From JAVKSL01 sp050744085 (GTDB taxonomy: Bacteria > Actinomycetota > Acidimicrobiia > Acidimicrobiales > JAJPHD01), in NCBI GenBank assembly GCA_050744085.1, contig JBOGGU010000008.1:1-40112 (forward strand): 40,112 bases of DNA, in the 5' to 3' direction. A program made the translations under genes and the position numbers. The notes under the pieces were generated by a model. The model searched no databases. It was not told the origin of the DNA and saw only the letters and a program-made list of their open reading frames with translations. Below, piece by piece: positions 8,182-15,690 of this stretch; the first letter of the stretch is position 1, and each line of letters opens with the position of its first letter.

Positions 8182-8607
8182 ATGGGAGCAATGGAGATGT
8201 TGGCATCGTTGGGAATTGGGGGGGCTACCTGGCTGGCGTTCGTCGTGATCGCCGTCGTGGTCTTGGCCCTCGTCGGCTACCTGGGCGCGGTGATCTGGAT
8301 CCTCAAGAAGGTGAGCTTCACCCTGGGAACCGTGGTGGTCGGGGTCAAGGCGATCGCGTACGCCACTTCGCCGGTCGCCGAGGTGGTGAGCGGCATCGCC
8401 AGCAACGTGGGCGCGATCCAGAATGCCCTTCGAGGCCTCCTTGGGCTCACTCCGGCCAGCATGGGCAGGGGGGTCGTGCCAGCCGGCGCTCGCCGCCCCA
8501 TGTCGCCGGCAGACCCTGCCCGTCGCTCGCCAGACGCTCCAGCCCCGTTGCCTGCTGGCTCTGGATCCAGGACCAGGGGCACGGGCAGGGTGTCCATGAG
8601 GCGGTAG
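8182..8607 (+). CDS. Small membrane protein with disordered C-terminal tail
   Basis: The 141-residue product has one membrane helix (about 14-40) and an amphipathic stretch (KKVSFTLGTVVVGVKAIAYATSPVAEVVSGI). A Pro/Arg/Ala-rich tail (from about 92) looks disordered. It follows the 7871 gene in the same direction. No ribosome binding site is clear before ATG 8182; a second ATG lies at 8191. I recognise no family. The tail is very GC-rich and could be partly spurious, but the helix and the operon position support a real gene. Confidence 0.65.
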   Translation: MGAMEMLASLGIGGATWLAFVVIAVVVLALVGYLGAVIWILKKVSFTLGTVVVGVKAIAYATSPVAEVVSGIASNVGAIQNALRGLLGLTPASMGRGVVPAGARRPMSPADPARRSPDAPAPLPAGSGSRTRGTGRVSMRR

Positions 8608-8675
8608 CCAGCGGGGGCGTCGTTCCCATTCCTTGCTCGGCGGCCGGAACGCCTCTCGACGACGGCCTTCCGTGC

Positions 8676-9278
8676 TCAGCGCGGACCGGTGGCGCAGGCG
8701 ATCCCGAATACCGCGAACCAGGTGATCGCCGCGAGGTAGAAGCCCCTCTCGATGGCCCCGAAGCGCTCTCTTACCGCGGGATTTGCGCCGGCCAGCAGCA
8801 TCCCGAGCAGGCAGGCGAGCATCGCGACGCCGAGCGCGGTGGAGGCTGGCGCAAGCCCCTGCCAGCTCGGACGGCTGGAGATGACGCCCCCGAGCCTGAA
8901 GGCGTCGAAGGTCACCGCGGCGAATGCCACGGTTGCCAGCAAGCCGTGGAGCTGGCCGGTGGTGGTACGAGTCGAGCCCGGGGCGTCCATCGGGAACCAG
9001 CTGATCGCTCCCCGGGCGAGGGCGAAGACCACTAGGCCGGCGACGACGGCGCTGCGACCGTGGGAGCTGAGCGCTCGATCGAGGCCCACCGCAAGGGCCA
9101 CCCCGGCCACGCCCAAGGCGATCGTGGCCACCCTGTAGCCAGCCCGAAACGAGGTGATCCCGTACTGGCTGACCGCGTTGCGCACCGGCGAGAGGCCGGT
9201 GGGCGCCAGATGGAGGTAGCCCAGGCTCCCCACCACCACCATCAGCCCGAGCAGGCTCAGCACACCGGCGATGACCAT
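8676..9278 (-). CDS. DUF998-type integral membrane protein
   Basis: The 200-residue product has about six hydrophobic segments and the DUF998 hallmark at the first loop (LSPVRNAVSQYGI, then FRAGYRVATIALG). A conserved polar loop (ISWFPMDAPGSTRTT) and GQLHGLLATVAF with a conserved His follow. The biochemical role of DUF998 is unknown. The frame is open to a TTG at 9302, but ATG 9278 with GGGAGG just upstream is better. It is divergent from a MarR gene, and the MarR-like palindrome in between lies a few bases upstream of its start. It is therefore the likely target of that regulator, perhaps responding to a small hydrophobic compound. Confidence 0.85.
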   Translation of the reverse strand: MVIAGVLSLLGLMVVVGSLGYLHLAPTGLSPVRNAVSQYGITSFRAGYRVATIALGVAGVALAVGLDRALSSHGRSAVVAGLVVFALARGAISWFPMDAPGSTRTTTGQLHGLLATVAFAAVTFDAFRLGGVISSRPSWQGLAPASTALGVAMLACLLGMLLAGANPAVRERFGAIERGFYLAAITWFAVFGIACATGPR

Positions 9279-9291
9279 CGCACCTCCCAAG

Positions 9292-9312
9292 ATAGGCAAC
9301 AAGGTTGCATAT
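9292..9312. promoter_or_regulatory. MarR-type palindromic operator
   Basis: ATAGGCAAC (9292-9300), AAG, GTTGCATAT (9304-9312): 8 of 9 positions are symmetrical. It sits between the divergent DUF998 and MarR genes and would control both. Confidence 0.7.
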
Positions 9313-9330
9313 CGTCATTATGCTGGAGTG

Positions 9331-9819
9331 GTGCCCGCAGAGTCAAGTGCTCAGTATCGCTTCGGTGATCTCCTGGCGCTTGCCCGCCAGAGCTGGGTGC
9401 ACCAGATGGCGGACCGGCTGGCCGCCGTCGGCTACGGGGACTACCGCCCCAGCGACGCAGCCCTGGTGCGCATCCTGCGGTCCGGTCCGGTCCCGGTGGG
9501 CCGCCTCGGGGCAGGGCTGGAGGTAACCCGCCAGGCCGCCCGCAAGTTGGTGGAGGGCCTCGAGCGGCGAGGTTTCGCGAACGCCGAGAGGGACCGCAGC
9601 GACTCCCGCCAGCTCAACGTGGTGCTGACCCCCAAAGGCCAGGAATATGCCGATGCGGTGGTCGAGGTCATCGCCCTGCTCAACCGGGAGCTTTGGCAGC
9701 GTGTCGACCCGGCGCAGCTCGTTGCGGCCGATACCGTGCTGCGGGCTTCCATGGGTGATGATGGCGTCCGGGAACGGGCTGCTCGACTGGTGCGGCCGCC
9801 GGGGTCCCACATCGACTAG
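9331..9819 (+). CDS. MarR-family transcriptional regulator
   Basis: The product (about 162 residues) is a winged-helix DNA-binding protein. Helices carry LARQSWVHQMADRLAAVGYGDYRPSDAALVRIL, then the recognition region VGRLGAGLEVTRQAARKLVEGLERRGFA. The wing follows with the classic RDRSDSRQLNVVLTPKG (the D-R-R wing signature of MarR), and C-terminal dimer helices end the protein. MarR proteins repress divergent genes until a ligand or oxidant is bound. Start choice is uncertain: GTG 9331 or the GTG just before it at 9328. The frame runs open to an ATG at 9271, inside the divergent gene and upstream of the operator, which I reject. A leaderless transcript is possible because no good ribosome binding site exists. 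Confidence 0.88.
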   Translation: MPAESSAQYRFGDLLALARQSWVHQMADRLAAVGYGDYRPSDAALVRILRSGPVPVGRLGAGLEVTRQAARKLVEGLERRGFANAERDRSDSRQLNVVLTPKGQEYADAVVEVIALLNRELWQRVDPAQLVAADTVLRASMGDDGVRERAARLVRPPGSHID

Positions 9820-9870
9820 TCAGCCCCGCCTCTCGGTCAGTATGCCCGGTTTGCATTGGTATGTGTGTGT

Positions 9871-9876
9871 TACACT
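9871..9876 (+). promoter_or_regulatory. Probable -10 element of the heptad-repeat operon
   Basis: TACACT lies about 50 bases before the ATG at 9925, after a TG-alternating stretch. The -35 is not clear: GGTTTG at 17 bases is the best candidate. Confidence 0.4.
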
Positions 9877-9924
9877 CAGCCTTAGGGCCGTCGCCAGGTC
9901 GGCCGGATGGGAGTGAGGGTGACA

Positions 9925-10554
9925 ATGGGGAAACATCGAAGGGCGCAGCATGCCTTGCGCCGAGCAGACCAGTCCGGTCAGGCTACGTTCTCGTTGCTGC
10001 TGGTGCTGGTCGTGGTGGTGGTCGCGATCTACCTGCTGGTGCGGACCGAGACCAATGCGACGGATGTCAATGCCGAGGCGGCGACCATCGCCACCACGGG
10101 CCAGGGGATCAACCAGTCCACTGACTCGATCATCCAGCTGAACCACACGGTCCAGCTGGCGGGCCAGATCCTCGCCGAGGCCCGTCCCCTGAGCGGCCAG
10201 CTCAACCAGGTAGTGGACCTGGCTACAGCGGTCAACGGCACAGCCGGCAAGATCAACTCCAGCGCCGGCACCATCAACCACACCGCCAAGTCGATCAACT
10301 CCAGCGCCGGGTCGATCAACTCCAGCGCGGGCACGATCAACGGCACCGCCAAGGGCATCGGTTCAACCGCGTCTCAGATCCTCACGGTGGCCAGCTCGAT
10401 CCAGGGCGGCGTGGGCATGATCAACACCAACCTGAATGTCACCATCGGCCTGGCCAAGGCGATCCTGGGCAACGCTGGCAACATCGTCAGCGAAGCCAGC
10501 AAGGCCAACACTGAGGCCGCCGCCATCCGTCACGCGACGACCGCACTCGGCTAG
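9925..10554 (+). CDS. Membrane-anchored heptad-repeat protein 1
   Basis: The 209-residue product has a basic N-terminus, one membrane helix (about 21-39), then about 170 outward-facing residues that are almost wholly helical and low in complexity. Between about 103 and 150 there are six near-perfect seven-residue units of the type AGTINSS/AKSINSS. Ala and Ile fall at the a and d positions of a coiled coil, with Asn next to Ile. The rest follows the same rhythm more loosely. Start ATG 9925 has GAGG six bases upstream. It is the first of three consecutive genes of the same design. I know no family for it; a trimeric or tetrameric surface stalk is one possible reading. The unusual Ser/Asn/Gly content might also mean a beta-helix. 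Confidence 0.8.
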   Translation: MGKHRRAQHALRRADQSGQATFSLLLVLVVVVVAIYLLVRTETNATDVNAEAATIATTGQGINQSTDSIIQLNHTVQLAGQILAEARPLSGQLNQVVDLATAVNGTAGKINSSAGTINHTAKSINSSAGSINSSAGTINGTAKGIGSTASQILTVASSIQGGVGMINTNLNVTIGLAKAILGNAGNIVSEASKANTEAAAIRHATTALG

Positions 10555-10566
10555 GAGGAGAACGAC

Positions 10567-11364
10567 ATGGCAACAGTCAACCCACGCCCGGGTGCCGACT
10601 TCAGCCCGCAGGCATCACGCACCAGCGATCGCTCGGATCGGGTCGCGTTCTACGAACGCTGGCTCAGGGTCTGGGTAGCCCTCGGAGCGGTGGTCACAGT
10701 AGTGGTGGTCGTCTTCTTGATCTTCATCAGCAACGCCCTGTCGGGCATCAACAACAACCTGGGGGTCACCACCAGCGCGGTCACGAACGTCGGTGGCAAC
10801 ACCAAGACCCTTCCGGGTCAGATCGCCAGCGTCAACCACAGCTTGGCCAGCATCGATGGGGCCCTCGCGCCGATCACCGGCGATGCCAGCAAGATCATCA
10901 CCAACCTGACCAGCATCGAGGGCAACCTGACCACCACCAGCGCCTCGCTGGTCAGCACCTCGAGCGTGCTCAGTGGCACCGCGGGCACTCTCACCGGTAT
11001 CTCCGGATCGTTGGTGGACACCTCAGGGGTGCTCAGCTCGGTGCTCGGCGTCGCCGGCCAGATCCATTCGACGCTGGTCGCCGCCAACGCCGCCAACGGC
11101 AACTGCAATGCGCCGGAGACCTTCAGCGACTACCACCCTCCGACCGGGGCCACTGCTGTCGGGAGCTACTCTTGCGCAGCCAGCCAACTCGGGGTGCAGA
11201 ACATCCACCAGCGGGTCTCCATCGCGGACAACGTCCTGAACGTCGCCCAGACCGACCTGACCAACATCTCGGGCAACCTCACCCAGGTCGACAGCAGCCT
11301 GGTTGGCGCCTGCCAGTCCCTCGTGGTCAGCGTCCTCAAGCTGGTTGGTGGTGGCCAATGCTGA
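10567..11364 (+). CDS. Membrane-anchored heptad-repeat protein 2
   Basis: The 265-residue product has about 33 polar N-terminal residues, one membrane helix (about 36-57), and a long exported region. That region has seven-residue periodicity of Ile, Leu and Val with Asn, Thr and Ser (SLASIDGALAPITGDASKI, then STSSVLSGTAGTLTGISG). A short segment with two Cys (NGNCNAPETFSDYHPPTGATAVGSYSC) interrupts it and may form a disulfide-bonded loop. A second helical stretch then ends with Cys residues near the C-terminus. AGGAGG precedes the ATG by a proper distance. It lies 12 bases after protein 1, and its end overlaps protein 3 by 7 bases, so the three are surely co-transcribed. Confidence 0.82.
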   Translation: MATVNPRPGADFSPQASRTSDRSDRVAFYERWLRVWVALGAVVTVVVVVFLIFISNALSGINNNLGVTTSAVTNVGGNTKTLPGQIASVNHSLASIDGALAPITGDASKIITNLTSIEGNLTTTSASLVSTSSVLSGTAGTLTGISGSLVDTSGVLSSVLGVAGQIHSTLVAANAANGNCNAPETFSDYHPPTGATAVGSYSCAASQLGVQNIHQRVSIADNVLNVAQTDLTNISGNLTQVDSSLVGACQSLVVSVLKLVGGGQC

Positions 11365-12062
11365 CCACACCCGCACGGAGAGGCCGGGAGGAGGCCGGGA
11401 TCGTCGGCCTCAACCTGGTCGTGGTCATAGCCTTCGCCCTGACTGCGGTCATCCTCCTTACGGTGACCACTGTCGCCGCCATGGGGATCAACACGAAGGT
11501 CCGCACCGCGATCGAACCCCCAGTCAAGGGCATCCAAGCCAGTGCGGCGCTCCTCCCGGTGCTCAACCAGGTGGACTCCGACGCGGCCGCAATCAACACG
11601 GCTGCCCAGCCGCTCGCCGGCGAGGCAAACCAGATAGTCGGGGCTACCAACTCGATCAACTCGAAGGTGGTCAGCATCCTGGCCAACGCCAAGTCCATCG
11701 GGGGCACAGTCGGCTCCATCGGGGGCACAGTCGGCTCCATCGGGGGCAACGTCAACCAGATCAACACCAGCGTGCATGGGATCTACGGCAGCTTGAGCGG
11801 GGTCCTGAACCAGGCCCAGCTCATCCAGGCCGGGGTCGTGGCCATCAACGGCCGGGCCAGCACCATCATCGGCCTCGCCGCCGAGATCCAGGGCGACACC
11901 AACAACATCAACAACACCGTGGTGTCGATAGATGCCAACGCCAAGGCCATCTGTGGCTCGACCATAATCATGGGCTCCAGCTGCGGGAGCAGCTCGGGCA
12001 GCTCGAGCTCTGGAGGTCCTGCGGGCAGCGGAGGAGGCATCCTCGGGGGCCTCGGCCTCTAG
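11358..12062 (+). CDS. Membrane-anchored heptad-repeat protein 3
   Basis: The 234-residue product starts at ATG 11358, overlapping the previous stop (ATGCTGA), which implies translational coupling. After a basic N-terminus there is one membrane helix (about 16-44) and an exported helical region with seven-residue periodicity. Exact units SIGGTVG appear near 114-130, encoded by a 21-bp DNA repeat at 11693-11750. Two Cys lie in CGSTIIMGSSCGSS, then a Ser/Gly-rich tail ends in GGILGGLGL. Like its two neighbours it has no recognised family. A strong hairpin follows the stop. The three proteins probably assemble together, since they share the same repeat register. Confidence 0.82.
   Translation: MLTTPARRGREEAGIVGLNLVVVIAFALTAVILLTVTTVAAMGINTKVRTAIEPPVKGIQASAALLPVLNQVDSDAAAINTAAQPLAGEANQIVGATNSINSKVVSILANAKSIGGTVGSIGGTVGSIGGNVNQINTSVHGIYGSLSGVLNQAQLIQAGVVAINGRASTIIGLAAEIQGDTNNINNTVVSIDANAKAICGSTIIMGSSCGSSSGSSSSGGPAGSGGGILGGLGL
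11693..11750 (+). repeat. 21-bp in-frame tandem repeat
   Basis: Two exact copies and one partial copy of a 21-base unit (beginning TCCATCGGGGGCACAGTCGG) encode three heptads SIGGTVG/SIGGTVG/SIGGNVN. It shows that the coiled region grows by whole-heptad duplication. Confidence 0.85.
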
Positions 12063-12093
12063 CCTGGGTTGCCCTGTTCAACTGGAGCACATT

Positions 12094-12131
12094 GGCCCTC
12101 CCGCCTCGAGCACCTGAGGGGCGGGAGGGCC
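12094..12131. terminator. Bidirectional terminator hairpin
   Basis: GGCCCTCCCGCC (12094-12105) and GGCGGGAGGGCC (12120-12131) are perfect 12-bp arms around a 14-base loop. They lie between the convergent heptad-repeat operon and the J-domain/zinc-ribbon gene. Confidence 0.75.
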
Positions 12132-12144
12132 ACCGTCTCCGATA

Positions 12145-12756
12145 TCAGTCGGTCTTGCCGACCCGCGGGGCGCTGTCGGTCACCCTGGCCAGGATGGCCC
12201 GATCGCACTCAGAGCAGAAGAAGGCGTTGTTGTCCAGTATCTCGCGCCAGTCCGGCGGGAGCCACTGGACGCTGTCGCATCCGGGGCACACCAGGTTGCC
12301 GGTGAACCGGGCCATGCCGAGGCCATAGAGGATCGAGCCCCGGTAGTCGAGGTCCCTCCTTGGCCGCGCCACCGCCTTGCCGTTGGTGGCCTTTCGCTCC
12401 CGAGCCATCCTGGCCTCGTTCATCTGGGCTGCATGAGCAGCTCGCCTCCTCTGGGCGTCACCCCAGGCGGGGTCCGAGGTTCGCCCGGCGAAACCTCCCC
12501 GTGAGGGCTCCTCGGCCGGGCGGACCCTGCCGGGGCTCAGCGGCCAAAGCACCAGTGAGCCCTTCCTGGCCGCGGCGTAGGCGTCGTTGAGCTCCTTCAT
12601 CTTGTCCTCGGCGGTAAGGCGCACGGCCTCGGGGGCCTCCTGGAAACGATCTGGGTGGAAGATCTGAGCGAGGACCTTGTAGGCCGCGGTGACCTCGGCG
12701 ACCGTGGCGTTGGACGGGACTCCGAGGACCTCGTAGGGGGCGAGGGAGGAGTCCAC
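12145..12756 (-). CDS. J-domain protein with C-terminal zinc ribbon
   Basis: The 203-residue soluble protein has an N-terminal J domain (about 6-65: PYEVLGVPSNATVAEVTAAYK, then HPD in IFHPDRFQ). A basic and Ala-rich linker follows, and a C-terminal zinc ribbon with CPGC (about 158-161) and CSEC (about 181-184). It should stimulate a DnaK-type Hsp70 and bind clients through the ribbon. Start GTG 12756 directly follows the stop of the upstream membrane protein gene (TGAGTG), so the two are translationally coupled. It is unlike the J-domain protein at 6750-7736 outside the J domain. Confidence 0.85.
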   Translation of the reverse strand: MDSSLAPYEVLGVPSNATVAEVTAAYKVLAQIFHPDRFQEAPEAVRLTAEDKMKELNDAYAAARKGSLVLWPLSPGRVRPAEEPSRGGFAGRTSDPAWGDAQRRRAAHAAQMNEARMARERKATNGKAVARPRRDLDYRGSILYGLGMARFTGNLVCPGCDSVQWLPPDWREILDNNAFFCSECDRAILARVTDSAPRVGKTD

Positions 12757-13239
12757 TCAACCCCCGCCCTCTTGCTCGCCTGCCGGAGTTTGCTCGCCGG
12801 CGGGACTGGCCACCGCGGACCAGTGGCGGCCCACCCAGGTCACGCCCAGGACGAGGGTCAAGAAGGCCGTGGAGCAGTGATAGGCCACAGACGGGCCAGG
12901 AGCTTGTCCCCGGATCCCCTGGAGGAGGAGGCCGACATGAGTGGCGGCCATCCATAGCCCAGCCAGCCCGATGACCAGGCTGGCGCCGAACAGGACCGTC
13001 GATGCCCCACGTCTGGCAGGGCCCCAGCTGACCGCGACGAGGATAGAGGCCAGCACGACCAGCCCGGGGATGACGTGGTCTACTATCTCGGCGTTGCGCT
13101 TCACGTGGAGCCCACCCAGCCAGATGCCCGGGGCCATGGCATACAGTCCGATCAACAAGGATGGCACAACGAAGCTCGGGCGCAGCGGTGGGACACGCTT
13201 AGCGGCGGGGGCCACAGCCTCATCGCCCTCGTTGGCCAC
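12757..13239 (-). CDS. Four-helix membrane protein
   Basis: The product (about 160 residues) has a short charged N-terminus (VANEGDEAVAPAAKRVPP), four hydrophobic helices and a Pro/Gly/Glu tail. His residues lie near helix ends (LGGLHVKRN, AEIVDHVIPG, AATHVGLL, VAYHCSTAF), reminiscent of small heme or quinone-associated membrane proteins, but no family is assigned. GTG 13239 has AGGAG six bases upstream and is preferred over ATG 13329, which would lie in the divergent promoter region. It is coupled to the J-domain gene downstream. Confidence 0.65.
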   Translation of the reverse strand: MANEGDEAVAPAAKRVPPLRPSFVVPSLLIGLYAMAPGIWLGGLHVKRNAEIVDHVIPGLVVLASILVAVSWGPARRGASTVLFGASLVIGLAGLWMAATHVGLLLQGIRGQAPGPSVAYHCSTAFLTLVLGVTWVGRHWSAVASPAGEQTPAGEQEGGG

Positions 13240-13343
13240 TGTGCGCTCCTCGCGATTGACGTCCGATACCCCATCTTGCCACGGCTGAGCACGGTCGGTC
13301 AGTGGTGGCGGCCCAGAGACTGCCAACATATAGTGTCTAGGCG

Positions 13344-14126
13344 ATGCGACTGGCGTTTGTGGGCAAGGGCGGGGCCGGCAAGTCGGCCATAGCCGGGACC
13401 TTCGCTCGGATGGTTGCTCGTCGGGGTACCCCGGTGCTTGCTATCGACTCTGATCCCATGCCCGGCCTGGCCTTCTCCCTCGGCGTGGAGGTGACCGACG
13501 CCCCCATCCCCGACGAGGCGGTCGAGGAGCGAGCCGATGGCGAGGAGGGTCCGCGCTACCGGCTGCGTGCTGGGCTCAGCGCGGCAGGTGCCGTCGAGCG
13601 CTACGCAGCGCTGGGACCCGACGGCGTCCGCTTCCTGCAGTTCGGCAAGTTCCGCACCGGAGGGCAGTTCATGCGGTCCCAGCTGGCCTTCCGCCAGATC
13701 TTGGACGAGCTGCCCGAAGATCCCTGGGCGATGGTGGGTGACCTGCCGGGCGGTACCCGCCAACCGTTCTTCGGATGGGGCAGCTACGCCCGTACGGTGC
13801 TGATAGTTGCCGAGCCCACCACCAAGTCCCTGATGTCGGCCAGGCGCCTGGCCAGGCTGGCGCTGGTGAAGGGCGGTCCCGAGACGGTGCGGGCGGTAGC
13901 CAGCAAGACCCGCTCGCCAGACGACGCCGAGTTGGTGCACAGGGCAACCGGCCTGGAGGTGGTGGCCTCCATCCCCTGGGACGAGGCGCTCGCCGACGCA
14001 GAGCGGCGCGGCAGAGCGCCGATCGACGAGGCACCAGAGTGTCCGGCGGTAAGGGCTGTAGAGTCATTGGTAGAGCGGCTGGGCGATGGACGCGCTGGCC
14101 AGAGCCGAGGGAGGTCCGAGCGATGA
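13344..14126 (+). CDS. CooC/MinD-type P-loop ATPase 1 (no Cys motif)
   Basis: The 260-residue SIMIBI-class ATPase has a deviant Walker A GKGGAGKS (7-14) with the signature Lys for dimer-dependent ATP hydrolysis, a switch-like DSDPMPG (36-42) and a Walker B-like WAMVGDLPGGTR. Closest in design are CooC proteins, which load nickel into CO dehydrogenase. However, the metal-binding CxC of CooC is absent, so it may move a different cofactor or act as partner of the next ATPase. A -10 (TATAGT, 13329-13334) lies nine bases before the ATG, hinting at a leaderless message. Its stop overlaps the start of the next gene (ATGA). The tail from about 245 is Arg/Gly-rich. Confidence 0.85.
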   Translation: MRLAFVGKGGAGKSAIAGTFARMVARRGTPVLAIDSDPMPGLAFSLGVEVTDAPIPDEAVEERADGEEGPRYRLRAGLSAAGAVERYAALGPDGVRFLQFGKFRTGGQFMRSQLAFRQILDELPEDPWAMVGDLPGGTRQPFFGWGSYARTVLIVAEPTTKSLMSARRLARLALVKGGPETVRAVASKTRSPDDAELVHRATGLEVVASIPWDEALADAERRGRAPIDEAPECPAVRAVESLVERLGDGRAGQSRGRSER

Positions 14127-14860
14127 AGCTGGCAGTAGTTGGCAAGGGTGGGTCGGGCAAGACCACGACCTCCGCGATCTTGGCCCGCACCCTGGCGCGA
14201 CAGGGCTACGAGGTGGTGGCGTTGGACTGCGACTCCAATCCCAACCTCGGGATCTCGCTCGGGATCGGCGAGGAGGAGACCGAGCGCCTGATCGCCATGC
14301 GCCAGGCCCTCGACGAGGGCGACGAGGAGCACGCCCCCGGGTGGGAGGACCTGCTGGACCGCTTCGGTGCCCCCGGGCCCGACGGTGTGCGCCTCGCAGT
14401 GGTGACCAAGATCGACAACCCCGAGCCCGGGTGCCCGTGTTGCGGGCTGTCCACCGAGCAGCTGCTGGCCAACGTCGATGCCCCCGACGTGGTGGTGATC
14501 GCCGACATGGAGGCCGGCATCGGGACGCTCACCCGGCTGGAATCCGAGGTGGTCAGCGCGGTGGTCGTGGTGGTCGAGGCCACGCCGAAGTCCCTCGAGG
14601 TCGGGACCCGGGCCGTCGGGTTGGCGACCGAGCGCCAGCTCGGCAGGCTGGTCGTGGTCGCCAACCGGGTGCGTGGCGACGCCGACCTGGAGGTGATCCG
14701 AGCTGCGTTCCCCGACGTCGAGGTGGCTGTGGTGCCCGACGACGCGGCGATCGCCGAGGCGGACCGGCTGGGCCTCGCCCCGCTGGACCGTTCGCCCGAT
14801 GCTCCAGCAGTGCGGGCGCTGGTTGCCCTGGCCACAGGGTTGGCGCCAGTCGCAGTCTAA
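14123..14860 (+). CDS. CooC-type nickel-insertion ATPase 2
   Basis: The 245-residue ATPase has Walker A GKGGSGKTT (8-16), DCDSNPNLG (35-43), and a Cys cluster GCPCCG (C104, C106, C107) at the place where CooC carries its CxC metal site. Walker B-type VVVIADMEAGIGTLTR follows. CooC dimers bind nickel between the two CxC motifs and couple ATP hydrolysis to metal delivery. No CO dehydrogenase is present in the window, so the likelier client here is the [NiFe]-hydrogenase 3 kb downstream or an enzyme elsewhere. It starts inside the stop of the preceding ATPase gene, so the two are co-translated and could form a heterodimer. Confidence 0.9.
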   Translation: MKLAVVGKGGSGKTTTSAILARTLARQGYEVVALDCDSNPNLGISLGIGEEETERLIAMRQALDEGDEEHAPGWEDLLDRFGAPGPDGVRLAVVTKIDNPEPGCPCCGLSTEQLLANVDAPDVVVIADMEAGIGTLTRLESEVVSAVVVVVEATPKSLEVGTRAVGLATERQLGRLVVVANRVRGDADLEVIRAAFPDVEVAVVPDDAAIAEADRLGLAPLDRSPDAPAVRALVALATGLAPVAV

Positions 14861-14998
14861 CTAACCGATCGTGGTCAAGGGTCGAGAGCGGCTGGCGGGG
14901 ACGCAGCACTCGTGTCCGATCCCGACTGGCCTGGTGCCCGACGAAGCTGGGTGAGAAGAAGCTGGCAGAATCGGAATCAGCCGTGGGAGATGTCAACG

Positions 14999-15004
14999 TA
15001 TGCT
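14999..15004 (+). promoter_or_regulatory. -10 element of coiled-coil/nuclease-like copy A
   Basis: TATGCT followed by seven bases and GTG 15012. The same layout (TATGCT/TATGGT, 7-8 bases, start codon) precedes copies B, C and D at 34374, 35167 and 39147. Confidence 0.55.
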
Positions 15005-15011
15005 GGCGGGC

Positions 15012-15668
15012 GTGGACACCTCCGAGCTGCTCGCCGCTCTCGAGGCTGACGCTGGCGCGTTGCAGGCCGCCCGACGGCTGATCCTCAGCGACGAGCTGCT
15101 GTCCCTCCCGCAACTGGTAAGGGAGAACAGCCTCCAGATTGCCGAGAACACCAGAGCTATCTCAGAGCTGCGCGAGTCGGTCTCAGAGCTGACAGAGTCG
15201 GTCTCCGAAGTCTCGCTTCAGATTGCCAGGCTGACGAACTGGGTCGAGAGGCTAGACGGTGCGACGTCTGGCCTGCAGCTCGAGCTGGCGTATCGGAACC
15301 ACCCGTATGGCTACTTCGGCACACTGGTTCGGCGTGCCCGGACCCTTACCTCTGACGAGCTGTCTGAGCTGCTCGGAGATGCGGTAGAGGCCGGCAGCCT
15401 GAGCGACGACGAGGCACGCGACATCGCGCTGGCGGACCTAATCGTGGCCGGCACGCAGGCCGGGCAGCCCACCCATCTGGTGGTGGAGGTTTCGAGGACG
15501 ATCGGGCCCTCCGATATCGAAAGGGCCTCCCGGCGAGCACAGCTGCTCGCCAGGGCAGGTCACCGGGCCCTCGGGGTGGTGGCAGGGACGAACCTGAGCG
15601 GGCCGACGAGCGACGAGGCTGAGCGCGCAGGTGTGAACGTCATTCTCGACGGACGCAGGGTGGCCTAA
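15012..15668 (+). CDS. Coiled-coil plus nuclease-like protein, copy A
   Basis: The product (about 218 residues) has an N-terminal helical part (ELLAALEADAGALQAARRLILSDELLSLP in the paralogues' register) and a coiled coil (about 36-80, with repeats ELRESVSELTESVSEVSLQI). An alpha/beta domain follows with LADLIV, then HLVVEVSRTI, DIERASRRAQLLARAG and a final beta strand NVILDGRRV. The D-xn-E-x-S pattern followed by a helix resembles the PD-(D/E)XK nuclease fold with Ser in place of Lys, so activity is doubtful; the fold is inference. GTG 15012 is preferred over ATG 15000 because it aligns with the starts of copies B and C and keeps the leaderless -10 spacing. It is the most divergent of four copies. 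Confidence 0.8.
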   Translation: MDTSELLAALEADAGALQAARRLILSDELLSLPQLVRENSLQIAENTRAISELRESVSELTESVSEVSLQIARLTNWVERLDGATSGLQLELAYRNHPYGYFGTLVRRARTLTSDELSELLGDAVEAGSLSDDEARDIALADLIVAGTQAGQPTHLVVEVSRTIGPSDIERASRRAQLLARAGHRALGVVAGTNLSGPTSDEAERAGVNVILDGRRVA

Positions 15669-15690
15669 GAGCAGGCCATTCCAGCTTGGC

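Noticed and set aside
7621..9318. 565-codon leftward open frame over the J-domain start, small membrane genes and DUF998
   Set aside because: Its product is Arg/Gly/Pro-rich and unlike any protein. The genes it covers have promoters, membrane helices and family motifs.
11693..11750. CRISPR-like repeat pattern
   Set aside because: The repeats are directly adjacent, 21 bp long, in frame and code for heptads; there are no spacers.
13344..14860. CO dehydrogenase maturation locus
   Set aside because: CooC-like ATPases suggested it, but no cooS, acs or cooJ/cooT-like gene is present in 40 kb; the hydrogenase is the only Ni enzyme seen.
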